From contig CAKPIT010000002.1 in the NCBI GenBank assembly GCA_934162445.1, positions 1 to 64,000 on the forward strand: a stretch of 64,000 bases of DNA, read 5' to 3'. Source of the DNA: an uncultured Bacilli bacterium. GTDB lineage: Bacteria > Bacillota_I > Bacilli_A > RF39 > UBA660. Positions 52,922-61,388 of this stretch are shown piece after piece. Position 1 is the stretch's first letter. Each line of letters begins with the position of its first letter. The notes beneath the pieces were generated by a model, which was not told the origin of the DNA, made no database searches, and saw only the letters and a list, made by a program, of their open reading frames with translations. The position numbers and the translations under genes are program-made.

Positions 52922-55366
52922 ATGGATAGATTAGAACAAAATAATATAGTTAAAGAAGTTAAAGATTCGTTTTTGGAATATTCAATGAGTGTTATTGTGG
53001 CAAGGGCTTTACCGGATCTTAGAGATGGTTTAAAACCTGTTCATAGACGGATTTTATATTCAATGTATGAATCTGGTTATACTCCTGATAAACCTCATAA
53101 GAAAAGTGCTAAAACAGTTGGAGAAGTTATGGGTAATTATCATCCACATGGTGATTCTAGTATTTATGAGGCGATGGTAAGAATGGCTCAAGATTTCTCT
53201 TATCGATATATGTTAATAGATGGTCATGGAAATTTTGGTAATATAGAAGGATATGGTGCTGCAGCAATGCGGTATACAGAGGCTCGTTTATCTAAGATTT
53301 CTTTGGAACTTTTGAAAAACATTAATAAAAATACAGTAAATTTTGTTCCTAATTTTGATGAAACTACTAAGGAACCTGAAGTTTTACCATCAAGATTTCC
53401 GAATATTTTGGTAAATGGAACAACAGGAATAGCTGTTGGTATGGCTACTAATATTCCACCACATAATTTACGAGAGGTTATTGATGGTTGTGTAGCTTAT
53501 ATAGATAATCCTGAAATTGATGTTGATGGATTGATGCAGTATATAAAAGGTCCTGATTTTCCAACGGGAGCATCTATTTTAGGTAATAGTGGAATTAGGA
53601 AAGCTTATGAAACAGGGCGTGGAACTATTACGATAAGGAGTAAAGCACAAATTGAGGAAGTTAATGGTAGACAGCATATTATTATTGATGAGGTTCCTTA
53701 TGGTGTTAATACTTTGGAGTTAAAAAATAAAGTTGCTGAACTTGTTCATAATAAAACTATTGAGGGAATAGCTGATTATCATTCTGATTTGAAAAATGGA
53801 ATTAAAATAACTATTACTTTAAAGAAGGATGCTAATGCTCAAGTTGTTTTAAATAAGTTATATAAACATACTCAATTTCAAACAACTTATGGAATCATTT
53901 TCTTAATGCTTGATCAAGGAGTTCCTAAGACTTTAGGACTTAAAGATATTATTTCTAAATATATTGATTATCAAAAGGAAATAATTATTAGAAGAACGAA
54001 GTTTGATTTGGATAATGCTTTAAAAAGAGTACACATCTTAGAAGGCCTTAAAATAGCCCTAGATCACATAGACGCTGTTATTAAGCTAATTAGAGGGTCT
54101 AAGTCTGATGATGAAGCTAGAAAGGGCTTAATGGGGCAATTTGGGCTATCTGAGATTCAAGCTAATGCTATTTTGGAAATGAAGTTAAGAAGATTAACAG
54201 GATTAGAACGTGAAAAGATTGAAAATGAGTTAGCTGATTTATTAAAACTTATTGAAGAATTGGAATCTATTTTAAATAGTAATGAAAAGGTATTAAATGT
54301 TATTAAAACTGAATTATTGGAAATAAAGGATAAATATGGTGATGATAGACGGACAAATATTGATATGACGGCTATTGAGTATATTGAAGATGAATCTTTA
54401 ATTCCAGTTGAAGATATTATTGTAACATTGACTAATAATGGTTATGTTAAGAGAATGCGGGCTGATACTTATAAAGCTCAAAATAGAGGTGGCGTTGGTA
54501 TTAAAGGTATGGCTACTAATGAAGAGGATTTTGTTAAACATTTGATTTCTATGAAGACTCACGATTATATATTATTCTTCTCAAATAAAGGACGCGTATA
54601 TAGATTAAAGGGTTACGAAATACCAGAATTTAGTAGACAATCTAAAGGTTTACCAATAGTTAATTTATTATCGTTAGAACAAGATGAAAACATTAGTTCG
54701 ATAGTATGTTTAGATCCTTCTGTGGAAAACTATAAATATTTGTTGTTTGTAACACGAAATGGTTTGGTTAAACGTACAGAAATCAACGAATTTGATAGTA
54801 TTAGAAAGAGTGGAAAAATTGCTATTATTTTAAAAGAAAACGATGAATTAATTGTTGTGGATAAGACCACTGGTGAAAACGAGATAGTAATTGGCGCTAG
54901 TAATGGACGAATGGTTCGATTTGTGGAAAACGAAATTAGAGCAATGGGACGTGGTACTTCTGGTGTTAAAGGTATTGAGTTAGATGGTAGTATAGTTGTT
55001 GGTGCTAATGTTATTAAATCTGAAACTCAAGAGATTATGATTGTTACTGATAATGGTTATGGTAAAAAGAGTTCTATTGAAGAATATAGATTAACACATC
55101 GTGGTAGTAAAGGAGTCAAGGCTCTTAATTTAACAGAAAAGAATGGAAATATGATTTCTTTAAATGTTGTGGATAAAGGTTCTGATGAAGAACACGACAT
55201 AATGATTATTACAGACAGTGGAATAATTATGAGAATGCCAATGACTCAAGTTTCTACGTTAAAAAGAGCAACACAAGGAGTAAGGTTGATAAACTTGAGA
55301 GATAATCAAAAAGTTTCTACTGTTACAATTGTGGAAAAAGAAAATTCAGATGATACAGAAGAATGA
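52922..55366 (+). CDS. gyrA: DNA gyrase subunit A
   Basis: 814 residues. Catalytic Tyr118 in [10 protein letters not shown]; quinolone-region [10 protein letters not shown] carries Ser79 and Glu83, a susceptible-type pattern. C-terminal beta-pinwheel has the GyrA-box-like [10 protein letters not shown] and [11 protein letters not shown]. The acidic tail is short. Stop TGA (55364-55366) lies inside the terminator stem. Confidence 0.98.
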   Translation: MDRLEQNNIVKEVKDSFLEYSMSVIVARALPDLRDGLKPVHRRILYSMYESGYTPDKPHKKSAKTVGEVMGNYHPHGDSSIYEAMVRMAQDFSYRYMLIDGHGNFGNIEGYGAAAMRYTEARLSKISLELLKNINKNTVNFVPNFDETTKEPEVLPSRFPNILVNGTTGIAVGMATNIPPHNLREVIDGCVAYIDNPEIDVDGLMQYIKGPDFPTGASILGNSGIRKAYETGRGTITIRSKAQIEEVNGRQHIIIDEVPYGVNTLELKNKVAELVHNKTIEGIADYHSDLKNGIKITITLKKDANAQVVLNKLYKHTQFQTTYGIIFLMLDQGVPKTLGLKDIISKYIDYQKEIIIRRTKFDLDNALKRVHILEGLKIALDHIDAVIKLIRGSKSDDEARKGLMGQFGLSEIQANAILEMKLRRLTGLEREKIENELADLLKLIEELESILNSNEKVLNVIKTELLEIKDKYGDDRRTNIDMTAIEYIEDESLIPVEDIIVTLTNNGYVKRMRADTYKAQNRGGVGIKGMATNEEDFVKHLISMKTHDYILFFSNKGRVYRLKGYEIPEFSRQSKGLPIVNLLSLEQDENISSIVCLDPSVENYKYLLFVTRNGLVKRTEINEFDSIRKSGKIAIILKENDELIVVDKTTGENEIVIGASNGRMVRFVENEIRAMGRGTSGVKGIELDGSIVVGANVIKSETQEIMIVTDNGYGKKSSIEEYRLTHRGSKGVKALNLTEKNGNMISLNVVDKGSDEEHDIMIITDSGIIMRMPMTQVSTLKRATQGVRLINLRDNQKVSTVTIVEKENSDDTEE

Positions 55367-55386
55367 TTAAAAATCATTCTTTTTTT
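55361..55386 (+). terminator. Terminator after gyrA
   Basis: GAATGATT and AATCATTC with a three-base loop, then seven T. The stem contains the gyrA stop, and the first Noc-site palindrome begins two bases after the T-run. Confidence 0.92.
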
Positions 55387-55394
55387 ATAAAATT

Positions 55395-55408
55395 ATTTCC
55401 CGGGAAAT
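55395..55408. promoter_or_regulatory. Noc-binding site 1 (NBS1)
   Basis: Perfect ATTTCCCGGGAAAT, inside a 28-bp perfect palindrome at 55388-55415. It immediately follows the gyrA terminator. Confidence 0.93.
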
Positions 55409-55479
55409 AATTTTAATTCATAATTTATATATAAAATTTAATAGTTGTTAAATTTCTAATAGTTTATATGTTTAAATAA

Positions 55480-55495
55480 TGTTTCACGTGAAACA
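55480..55495. promoter_or_regulatory. parS: parS site 1
   Basis: Perfect TGTTTCACGTGAAACA, 86 bases (centre to centre) from NBS1. Unlike the other copies, the palindrome does not extend past 16 bp. Confidence 0.95.
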
Positions 55496-55626
55496 ATGAT
55501 ATATAATAAATTATAATTACTCTTTCTAAAAAAGCGATTGCCGTTTAATTTAGAAAAATTTGAGATGAAAATTATTATGACTTTATGTACAGAAACACAA
55601 TTTATTCTTAAAAAATCAAAAAAATT

Positions 55627-55640
55627 ATTTCCCGGGAAAT
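55627..55640. promoter_or_regulatory. Noc-binding site 2 (NBS2)
   Basis: Perfect ATTTCCCGGGAAAT in a 20-bp palindrome (55624-55643). Confidence 0.93.
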
Positions 55641-55683
55641 AATCTTGAATTATAAGTTGTTAATATTTTCCATTTTTGAATAA

Positions 55684-55699
55684 TGTTTCACGTGAAACA
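55684..55699. promoter_or_regulatory. parS: parS site 2
   Basis: Perfect TGTTTCACGTGAAACA in a 22-bp palindrome (55681-55702), 58 bases from NBS2. Confidence 0.95.
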
Positions 55700-55872
55700 T
55701 TAATAATATGTAATGAAACATCACTTATTTATGGTTAGTAAATATGTATATCTACTTATATGTTTTCATAAAGTTTTTTTTTAGATTGTAAAATTTTGTA
55801 ATAAAATGTATGTAAAAAATATAATGATTTAAAAAAATGGTATCGCTTTATTGATAAAATAAGCGAAAAATT

Positions 55873-55886
55873 ATTTCCCGGGAAAT
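55873..55886. promoter_or_regulatory. Noc-binding site 3 (NBS3)
   Basis: Perfect ATTTCCCGGGAAAT in a 28-bp palindrome (55866-55893). Confidence 0.93.
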
Positions 55887-55949
55887 AATTTTTTAATATA
55901 TATATGACTTATAACTATAAATCTGTTGATATATTCTATTTTTTAATAA

Positions 55950-55965
55950 TGTTTCACGTGAAACA
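55950..55965. promoter_or_regulatory. parS: parS site 3
   Basis: Perfect TGTTTCACGTGAAACA in a 30-bp palindrome (55943-55972), 78 bases from NBS3. Its left flank resembles that of parS2. Confidence 0.95.
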
Positions 55966-56070
55966 TTATTAACGATTAATGCGACGTATATTATGATATA
56001 TAGATAATTAGTGGTTAAAATTATGATTAAATTGTGTGAATTTTGATTCTTTATTATATTAGTTAAAATT

Positions 56071-56084
56071 ATTTCCCGGGAAAT
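56071..56084. promoter_or_regulatory. Noc-binding site 4 (NBS4)
   Basis: Perfect ATTTCCCGGGAAAT in a 30-bp palindrome (56063-56092). Confidence 0.93.
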
Positions 56085-56142
56085 AATTTTAAATTAATAA
56101 ATGATTTCTTTAATTGTTTCTTATATAGGTATTGTGAGCAAG

Positions 56143-56158
56143 TATTCCCTGTGAAACA
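56143..56158. promoter_or_regulatory. Degenerate parS (right half-site intact)
   Basis: TATTCCCTGTGAAACA: the right half GTGAAACA is perfect, while the left half has four mismatches. It lies 73 bases from NBS4, just where a parS is expected from the other units, so it is probably a decayed copy. Confidence 0.6.
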
Positions 56159-56239
56159 TATTATACTGGTTATTAAATATCTTTAAAATTAGCAAGAATA
56201 CTTTGTGTTTTATAGTTTGTTTAAAAATATATACTTTAA

Positions 56240-56255
56240 TGTTTCACGTGAAACA
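56240..56255. promoter_or_regulatory. parS: parS site 4
   Basis: Perfect TGTTTCACGTGAAACA in a 26-bp palindrome (56235-56260). Its centre is only 26 bases from NBS5. Confidence 0.95.
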
Positions 56256-56266
56256 TTAAAAAAATT

Positions 56267-56280
56267 ATTTCCCGGGAAAT
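56267..56280. promoter_or_regulatory. Noc-binding site 5 (NBS5)
   Basis: Perfect ATTTCCCGGGAAAT in a 22-bp palindrome (56263-56284) that ends one base before the -35 box of the SRP RNA gene. Confidence 0.93.
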
Positions 56281-56285
56281 AATTC

Positions 56286-56313
56286 TTGCATTATAATTTT
56301 AATATGGTATAAT
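56286..56313 (+). promoter_or_regulatory. Promoter of the SRP RNA gene
   Basis: TTGCAT (56286-56291), 16 bases, TATAAT (56308-56313) with a TGG extension. The RNA 5' end at about 56320 fits. The -35 abuts NBS5. Confidence 0.8.
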
Positions 56314-56319
56314 TTATTT

Positions 56320-56398
56320 GTGCAATAGATTTGTTTGGAATCAGGTCAGGATGGAAACATAGCAGCCTTAACAAATTTAATCTATGTGCACTTTTTTT
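56320..56398 (+). ncRNA. ffs: Signal recognition particle RNA, small (4.5S-like) form
   Basis: The conserved core GGTCAGGATGGAAACATAGC then AGCC is the Ffh-binding helix with its symmetric and asymmetric loops, capped by a GAAA tetraloop. Flanks GTGCA-TAGATTTGTT and AACAAATTTAATCTA-GTGCAC pair to close a long hairpin of about 72 bases, followed by seven T that end transcription. It lacks the Alu domain of Bacillus scRNA. Position upstream of tadA-dnaX is the usual one. Confidence 0.92.
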
Positions 56399-56429
56399 AT
56401 TAGAAAAATATATTGATGGTGGTGATAGA

Positions 56430-56873
56430 ATGAATAATATATATATGCAAAAAGCTGTGGAAGAAGCTAAGAAAGCTTATAAACATAATGAAGTACCAGT
56501 TGGTGCAGTTATTGTTAAAAATAATAAAATTATTGCTAAATCTTATAATAAAAAAGAAAAGAAAAAGTGTGCTATTTACCATGCTGAAATTGATGCAATA
56601 AAAAAAGCTGCAAAAGGCCTTGGAAATTGGCGATTAAATGGTTGTGAAATGTATGTTACTTTAGAACCTTGTCCTATGTGTGCTAGTGCTATTAAACAAA
56701 GTAGAATAGAGAAAGTGTTTTTTTTGTTGGAAAATAAGAACAATGAAGTACATGATTTAACAATGAATATTTTATCTGTTACAGATGCTAATGCACCTGT
56801 GGAAATCGTAAAATGTGCTAATCAAGAAGAAATAAATGAATTTATTACTTTTTTTGAAAAAAAACGTAATTGA
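56430..56873 (+). CDS. tadA: tRNA-specific adenosine deaminase
   Basis: 147 residues of the cytidine deaminase fold. HAE (51-53) and PCPMC (80-84) supply the zinc ligands and catalytic Glu. It makes inosine at the wobble base of tRNA-Arg(ACG). ATG 56430 follows GGTGGTGA; a longer frame from 56331 would start inside the SRP RNA and is rejected. Confidence 0.95.
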   Translation: MNNIYMQKAVEEAKKAYKHNEVPVGAVIVKNNKIIAKSYNKKEKKKCAIYHAEIDAIKKAAKGLGNWRLNGCEMYVTLEPCPMCASAIKQSRIEKVFFLLENKNNEVHDLTMNILSVTDANAPVEIVKCANQEEINEFITFFEKKRN

Positions 56874-56899
56874 ACAAATGTTTTGTATAACGTTTTTTT
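56863..56899 (+). terminator. Predicted terminator after tadA
   Basis: AAAACGT ... ACGTTTTTTT with an inner pairing (ACAAATGTTTTGT), overlapping the tadA stop and ending in T. Confidence 0.55.
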
Positions 56900-56909
56900 A
56901 AATATATGT

Positions 56910-56915
56910 TATACT
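56910..56915 (+). promoter_or_regulatory. Extended -10 promoter for dnaX
   Basis: TGTTATACT: TG at 56907-56908 and TATACT at 56910-56915, 24 bases before dnaX. No good -35. Confidence 0.5.
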
Positions 56916-56939
56916 ATTAAATGTTAAGGAGGTAGTTTT

Positions 56940-58610
56940 ATGTATCAAGCTTTATATCGTAAGTATAGACCACTTAATTTTGATGCGGTTGTAGGACAAT
57001 CGGTGATTATTAATGCTTTAAAAAATGCTATTTTATATAATTGTATTAGTCATGCTTATTTATTTTCAGGACCACGTGGTACAGGAAAAACAACGGTAGC
57101 AAAGATATTTGCAAGATCAATTAATTGTTTAGAACCGGTTGATGGTTTAGCTTGTGGAAAATGTAATAATTGTTTATATTCTTTTTCAACTGAGTGTATG
57201 GATATTATTGAAATTGATGCTGCTTCTAATAATGGTGTTGACGAAATAAGAGAATTGCGTAGTAAGGTTGGTATTTTGCCTAGTGAATTAAAGTATAAGG
57301 TATATATCATAGATGAAGTTCATATGCTTTCTATTGGAGCTTTTAATGCTTTGCTTAAAACTATTGAAGAACCTCCGGAGCATGTTATTTTTATTCTTGC
57401 TACAACTGATCCTGAAAAGATTCCAACTACAATTATTTCAAGATGTCAGTGGTATAATTTTAAGAAAATTGATAATGTTAGCATTGTTTCTAGATTACAA
57501 GAAATAGTAGATAGTGAAAAAATTAATGTAGAGTCTGGAGTCCTTGAAAAAATAGCATCTAGTGCAGATGGCGGTTTAAGGGATGCAATAGGACTTTTGG
57601 ATAAGCTTTATGCTTATTCTCATGATGAGATATTACTTAATGACTTTTACGAGGTTAATGGGCAAATAAATGATGAAGAATTAAGTGCTTTAAAGGCGAT
57701 TATTTCTGATAATAATGTTAAATTGTTGATGGAAAAAATAGAATCTTATTATCAAAATGGTAAAAATTTAATTCAAGTAATGCGGCAGTTAATGATAAGT
57801 ATAAAGAATGATTTGTTTTCTTATTATATTAGTGATGATAATATTCAATTTGATCCTTTAGATATGATTGATTTATTAAATATTTTGAACAATAGTTTGA
57901 TGGAATTAAAAAAATCTGATGATGTTAGACTTTCTGTGGAAATCTTGTTTTTACATTATTTTGGTTTGAAACATGATAATATTACTAAAGAAAAAAATGA
58001 TGAGAGTGTTTTTTCGAAACCAAAAGTTGTGGAAAAGCCTGTTTCTTTTAAACCAATTATAAAAAATGATGAAGTTATTGATAATAGTGGCGAAGCTAAG
58101 AGATTTGAGGAAAATTTTGATTTTAATAATTTTATTAATGTAATGTTAGTTAGATCAAAAAATATAATGTTGAAGGCATCAAAAGATGAATTAAATAAGG
58201 CTTTGAATAATAATAACATTTTTAAAGGTTCAACTTTTGATAAGACTACAGGATATTTAGCTTGTGAAATACTTGATGGTCATATTAGAGCGGCTAGTGT
58301 TGATGGAATAATAATAAGTTTTGATTATGAATCAATGGTAGAAAAAATGGCTAGTCATTTTGATATTTTGAATAATTATTATCAAAAAATGATAGGAAGT
58401 TCACAGAAAATTGCTATTATTACAAATGAGCGGTGGAGTGAACTTAAGGGAGAATATATTGAATTGAAAAGAGAGGGTAAATCTTTTGAATATCAAGATG
58501 AGCCAGTCTTGAATAAAACTGTTAATAATGATAAAATTGAGGAAACAATATCATCTAATTATATTGATGAAGTTAAAGAGATGTTTGGTGATATTGTGGA
58601 AATAAAATAA
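56940..58610 (+). CDS. dnaX: DNA polymerase III gamma/tau subunit
   Basis: 556 residues. AAA+ clamp-loader core: GPRGTGKTT at 44-52, four zinc cysteines at 64, 73, 76 and 79, DEVHMLS, and the SRC motif ISRCQW. The C-terminal ~200 residues are the tau-specific region. It loads the beta clamp and holds the polymerase. AAGGAGG upstream. Confidence 0.97.
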   Translation: MYQALYRKYRPLNFDAVVGQSVIINALKNAILYNCISHAYLFSGPRGTGKTTVAKIFARSINCLEPVDGLACGKCNNCLYSFSTECMDIIEIDAASNNGVDEIRELRSKVGILPSELKYKVYIIDEVHMLSIGAFNALLKTIEEPPEHVIFILATTDPEKIPTTIISRCQWYNFKKIDNVSIVSRLQEIVDSEKINVESGVLEKIASSADGGLRDAIGLLDKLYAYSHDEILLNDFYEVNGQINDEELSALKAIISDNNVKLLMEKIESYYQNGKNLIQVMRQLMISIKNDLFSYYISDDNIQFDPLDMIDLLNILNNSLMELKKSDDVRLSVEILFLHYFGLKHDNITKEKNDESVFSKPKVVEKPVSFKPIIKNDEVIDNSGEAKRFEENFDFNNFINVMLVRSKNIMLKASKDELNKALNNNNIFKGSTFDKTTGYLACEILDGHIRAASVDGIIISFDYESMVEKMASHFDILNNYYQKMIGSSQKIAIITNERWSELKGEYIELKREGKSFEYQDEPVLNKTVNNDKIEETISSNYIDEVKEMFGDIVEIK

Positions 58611-58627
58611 TAAAGGAGAGATAAAAT

Positions 58628-58924
58628 ATGAATATGCAAGCTATGATGCGTCAGGCTCAAAAAATACAAAAAGATATGATGGATATTAAAGAACAAATAG
58701 ATAAAATGGAGTTTTCAGCTACTAATTCTTTAGTTACTGTTAAAGTAAATGGTCAAAAAGAGTTACTTGAAGTTAGTATTGAAAAAGATGAAAATTTTTC
58801 TTCTGATGATTTAGAAATGTTACAAGATATGATTGTTATTGCTACTAATGATGCTTTTAAACAAGTTGATAAAATAACAGAGGAAAAAATGGGCCGTTTT
58901 GCTTCTGTTCCGGGTATGTTTTAA
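58628..58924 (+). CDS. ebfC: Nucleoid-associated protein EbfC/YbaB (YaaK)
   Basis: 98 residues: MNMQAMMRQAQKIQKDM start, VTVKVNGQKELLEVSI and AFKQVDKITEEKMGRF end. A small dimeric DNA-binding protein encoded between dnaX and recR in most bacteria. Its stop overlaps the recR start (TAATG). Confidence 0.95.
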   Translation: MNMQAMMRQAQKIQKDMMDIKEQIDKMEFSATNSLVTVKVNGQKELLEVSIEKDENFSSDDLEMLQDMIVIATNDAFKQVDKITEEKMGRFASVPGMF

Positions 58925-59520
58925 TGTATCCAGAAAGTTTAAAAAATTTAGTAGATAGCTTTCAAAGTTTTCCCGGGATAGGGGAAAAAACAGCTGAACG
59001 AATGGCTCTTGCTGTTTTGAATTTTGATGAAGAAAGGTTTTCTTTATTACAAGAAAATTTAAAGGATGTTAAGAAAAATATTCATAAATGTCCATTGTGT
59101 AATTGTCTTACGGATAAAGATATTTGTCTTGTTTGTGATTCTGATGTGCGAAATAGGGATACTATTTGTGTTGTTGAAGATCCGAAAATTGTTTTTCTTT
59201 TTGAAAAACTAGGAACATATAAAGGATTGTATCATGTTATTAATGGTTTGATTTCTCCACTTGATGATATTAATCCTGAAAATATTGGATTGGAAAGTTT
59301 AATAAATAGAATTAGTAATAATAATATTAAAGAGGTAATACTTGCTTTTAAGCCGAGTGTTGAAGGGGAAATAACAGCTCTTTATATAAAAAAAATACTA
59401 GAAGGTATTAATGTTGTAGTTACTAGGTTGGCAAGTGGAGTACCAATTGGGGCTGATATGGAATATATTGATGCTTTAACTCTTGAAAGAGCATTAGAAG
59501 ATAGAAAAGAATTGTCATAA
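58924..59520 (+). CDS. recR: Recombination protein RecR
   Basis: 198 residues. HhH motif PGIGEKTAERMA, four-cysteine zinc finger CPLCNCLTDKDICLVC, and TOPRIM domain (VVEDPKIVFLFEK, then FKPSVEGE). It acts with RecO/RecF in gap repair. Confidence 0.96.
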   Translation: MYPESLKNLVDSFQSFPGIGEKTAERMALAVLNFDEERFSLLQENLKDVKKNIHKCPLCNCLTDKDICLVCDSDVRNRDTICVVEDPKIVFLFEKLGTYKGLYHVINGLISPLDDINPENIGLESLINRISNNNIKEVILAFKPSVEGEITALYIKKILEGINVVVTRLASGVPIGADMEYIDALTLERALEDRKELS

Positions 59521-59558
59521 ACTAAAGTTAATAATCATATTTTTTATTAGGTGTTTTT

Positions 59559-59747
59559 ATGATAAAAAAAATATGGCAGTTATTAAGAAAATTGATTATT
59601 AGTATTTTTATTCTTTATGGTTATAATTTAATTGCTGTTAAATTTAATTTAGTTATTCCAATTAATTTTATAACAATACCGGCGGTGGCCTTTTTTGGAT
59701 TTCCAATGCTTTTTGTTTTAGTTTTGATGAGGGTATTGATTTTTTAG
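59559..59747 (+). CDS. bofA: BofA-family protein (pro-sigma-K processing inhibitor family)
   Basis: 62 residues and almost all membrane: two helices (LIISIFILYGYNLIAV and TIPAVAFFGFPMLFVLVLMRVLIF) around IPINFITIPAVAFFGFP, the BofA pattern. In Bacillus BofA holds the SpoIVFB protease inactive until engulfment ends. Position after recR matches recR-yaaL-bofA. It has no strong ribosome-binding site (TAGGTG). Confidence 0.75.
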   Translation: MIKKIWQLLRKLIISIFILYGYNLIAVKFNLVIPINFITIPAVAFFGFPMLFVLVLMRVLIF

Positions 59748-59764
59748 AAAGGATTATTGTAGTG

Positions 59765-60613
59765 ATGGATTTAGAAGTTAAAGAAGTTCAACCAAAGTTT
59801 TATGATAATGTAACTAATATGTTTTTGAAAAATACTTTATCACATGCTTTTTTAATTGAAACTAATAATAATGAAATGGATGTTATTAAAACATGTGTTC
59901 TTTTTTTAGTTAAGAAACTTTATGAGTATTCATATCAAAATGGCGATGTTTTAATTGCTAAAGAAAAACTTTTTCATTTGATTGATGAGGGAGAATTTCC
60001 TGATTATTTAGAAATTTATCCTAAGGATAATATTATTAGAAAAGAACAATTATTGATGGTAAAAAATGATTTTGTAAATAAGTCATTATATAATACTTTT
60101 AAAATATATTGTGTGTTTGAGGCTGAAAAAATGAATGTTAATGCCGCTAATACTATTTTGAAGTTTTTGGAAGAACCTAATTCTTTTGTAATAGGTATTT
60201 TTGTTACTTCTAACTCTTATAACATAATTGATACTATTAAAAGCAGATGCCAACTTATATCTTTGTATGGCCATAATGATAATTCTTTAGTAACGGAATC
60301 AGTATATTTAGATTTTTTTAATGATATTGATAAAAAAAATGAGAAAGATTTAATGCTTAATTTTAATAAATATGTTAATTCTTTATTTCAAAATAAACCT
60401 GACGCTATTAAGACTATTCATGTTTGTTTACAATATTATAAAGGTCTTTTGGATAAAAATAAGGAAAATTATGATAGTAGGACCGAACTTATATCTATCA
60501 TAAGTATTTTTCAAGAAAAGTTGAAGAATTTGAATAATAATGTTAATATGAAGTTGTGGTTAGATGACTTGTTATTATCACTTATGGAGGTAAAAAAATA
60601 TGAAAGCATTTAA
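59765..60613 (+). CDS. holB: DNA polymerase III delta-prime subunit
   Basis: 282 residues. Clamp-loader fold without a Walker A: SHAFLIETNNNEMD, then AEKMNVNAANTILKFLEEP and the SRC motif KSRCQLIS. Such degenerate subunits complete the loader with dnaX. ATG 59765 follows GAAAGGATT; GTG 59762 is equally possible. Overlaps ricT by 14 bases. The usual neighbour tmk is missing. Confidence 0.88.
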   Translation: MDLEVKEVQPKFYDNVTNMFLKNTLSHAFLIETNNNEMDVIKTCVLFLVKKLYEYSYQNGDVLIAKEKLFHLIDEGEFPDYLEIYPKDNIIRKEQLLMVKNDFVNKSLYNTFKIYCVFEAEKMNVNAANTILKFLEEPNSFVIGIFVTSNSYNIIDTIKSRCQLISLYGHNDNSLVTESVYLDFFNDIDKKNEKDLMLNFNKYVNSLFQNKPDAIKTIHVCLQYYKGLLDKNKENYDSRTELISIISIFQEKLKNLNNNVNMKLWLDDLLLSLMEVKKYESI

Positions 60614-61388
60614 GATTTATTATCCAAATGAATTACTTACTGATGTTGATTTTGTTTTAATTCCTTCAAATATATTAGTTAAGGAATCAGGACAAATAAT
60701 TGTGGAAAATGATGGAATGTATAAATTGGCAGTTGTTTTGAAAAATGTTGATTGTAATGAGAAAGATATAAATACTAAATTTGTTAGAGTTGCTACTAAG
60801 AAAGATCTTAATCAAGAAAAGCATAATGTTATTGATAGTAGTGAAGTTCTTGCTTTTGCACAGGAAAAAGCTACTTCATTGGAGCTTAATATGCATTTTA
60901 TTTCTTCTTTTTATACGTTTGATCGAAAGCAATTATTTATTTATTATGTTTCTGATAATAGGGTTGATTTTAGAGAACTTGCTAAAATTTTAGCTCAAGA
61001 ATATAAAACGAGAATTGAACTTAGGCAAATAGGGGTAAGGGATCGATCAAAAAAAATAGGAGGTTTAGGTCCTTGTGGATTGTTTCTTTGCTGTAGTAAT
61101 TTTTTAAATGATTTTGCTAGTGTATCTATTAATATGGCTAAAAATCAATTTTTGGCACTTAATCCTTCAAAAATAAATGGTTTGTGTGGGCGACTTTTAT
61201 GTTGTTTAAATTATGAAGATGATGTTTATACAGAATTAAAGAAGGGACTTCCTAATATTGGCAGTCTTGTGGAAACTGAAGAAGGACTTGGTAAGGTAAC
61301 GGAAGTTAATGTGTTTAAACGTTCGTATAAAGTGGAAATTAAGAATAAAGGAATAGTGGAGAAGGTTGTAAATGGAGAAGCTTCTTAG
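60600..61388 (+). CDS. ricT: RicT/YaaT, PSP1-domain regulator
   Basis: 262 residues of the PSP1 family. Cysteine groups CGLFLCC (159-165) and CGRLLCC (196-202) bind the [4Fe-4S] clusters of the RicA-RicF-RicT complex, which promotes RNase Y mRNA maturation and sporulation/competence in Bacillus. Overlaps holB and trmN6. yabA, normally just downstream, is missing. Confidence 0.93.
   Translation: MKAFKIYYPNELLTDVDFVLIPSNILVKESGQIIVENDGMYKLAVVLKNVDCNEKDINTKFVRVATKKDLNQEKHNVIDSSEVLAFAQEKATSLELNMHFISSFYTFDRKQLFIYYVSDNRVDFRELAKILAQEYKTRIELRQIGVRDRSKKIGGLGPCGLFLCCSNFLNDFASVSINMAKNQFLALNPSKINGLCGRLLCCLNYEDDVYTELKKGLPNIGSLVETEEGLGKVTEVNVFKRSYKVEIKNKGIVEKVVNGEAS

Larger units (their letters stand above)
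55388..56284. repeat. Composite array of alternating Noc-binding and parS palindromes (noncoding, 0.9 kb)
   Basis: Between the gyrA terminator and the SRP RNA promoter there is no gene. The region holds five perfect ATTTCCCGGGAAAT palindromes (Noc-binding sequence, NBS) and four perfect TGTTTCACGTGAAACA palindromes (parS), plus one degenerate parS. Order: NBS-parS-NBS-parS-NBS-parS-NBS-(parS remnant)-parS-NBS. NBS centres are 232, 246, 198 and 196 bases apart. Sequence just before parS2 and parS3 is also similar, so the array grew by duplication of an NBS+parS unit. Both binding proteins are encoded in the window (noc, parB). No rRNA, tRNA or ORF is present. Confidence 0.95.

Noticed and set aside
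55388..56284. CRISPR array
   Set aside because: Repeats are two different palindromes of 14-30 bp with spacers of unequal length, no cas genes are near, and each palindrome matches a known protein-binding site exactly.
56331..56429. Longer tadA start inside the SRP RNA
   Set aside because: The extra 33 residues overlap the structured SRP RNA and its T-run. The family start and a ribosome-binding site lie at 56430.
56940..58610. Programmed frameshift in dnaX producing gamma
   Set aside because: I saw no A-rich slippery run followed by a clear hairpin at the domain III boundary.
58968..58981. Sixth Noc site inside recR (TTTTCCCGGGATAG)
   Set aside because: Only 11 of 14 bases match, and the sequence is explained by the conserved PGIGEK codons of RecR.
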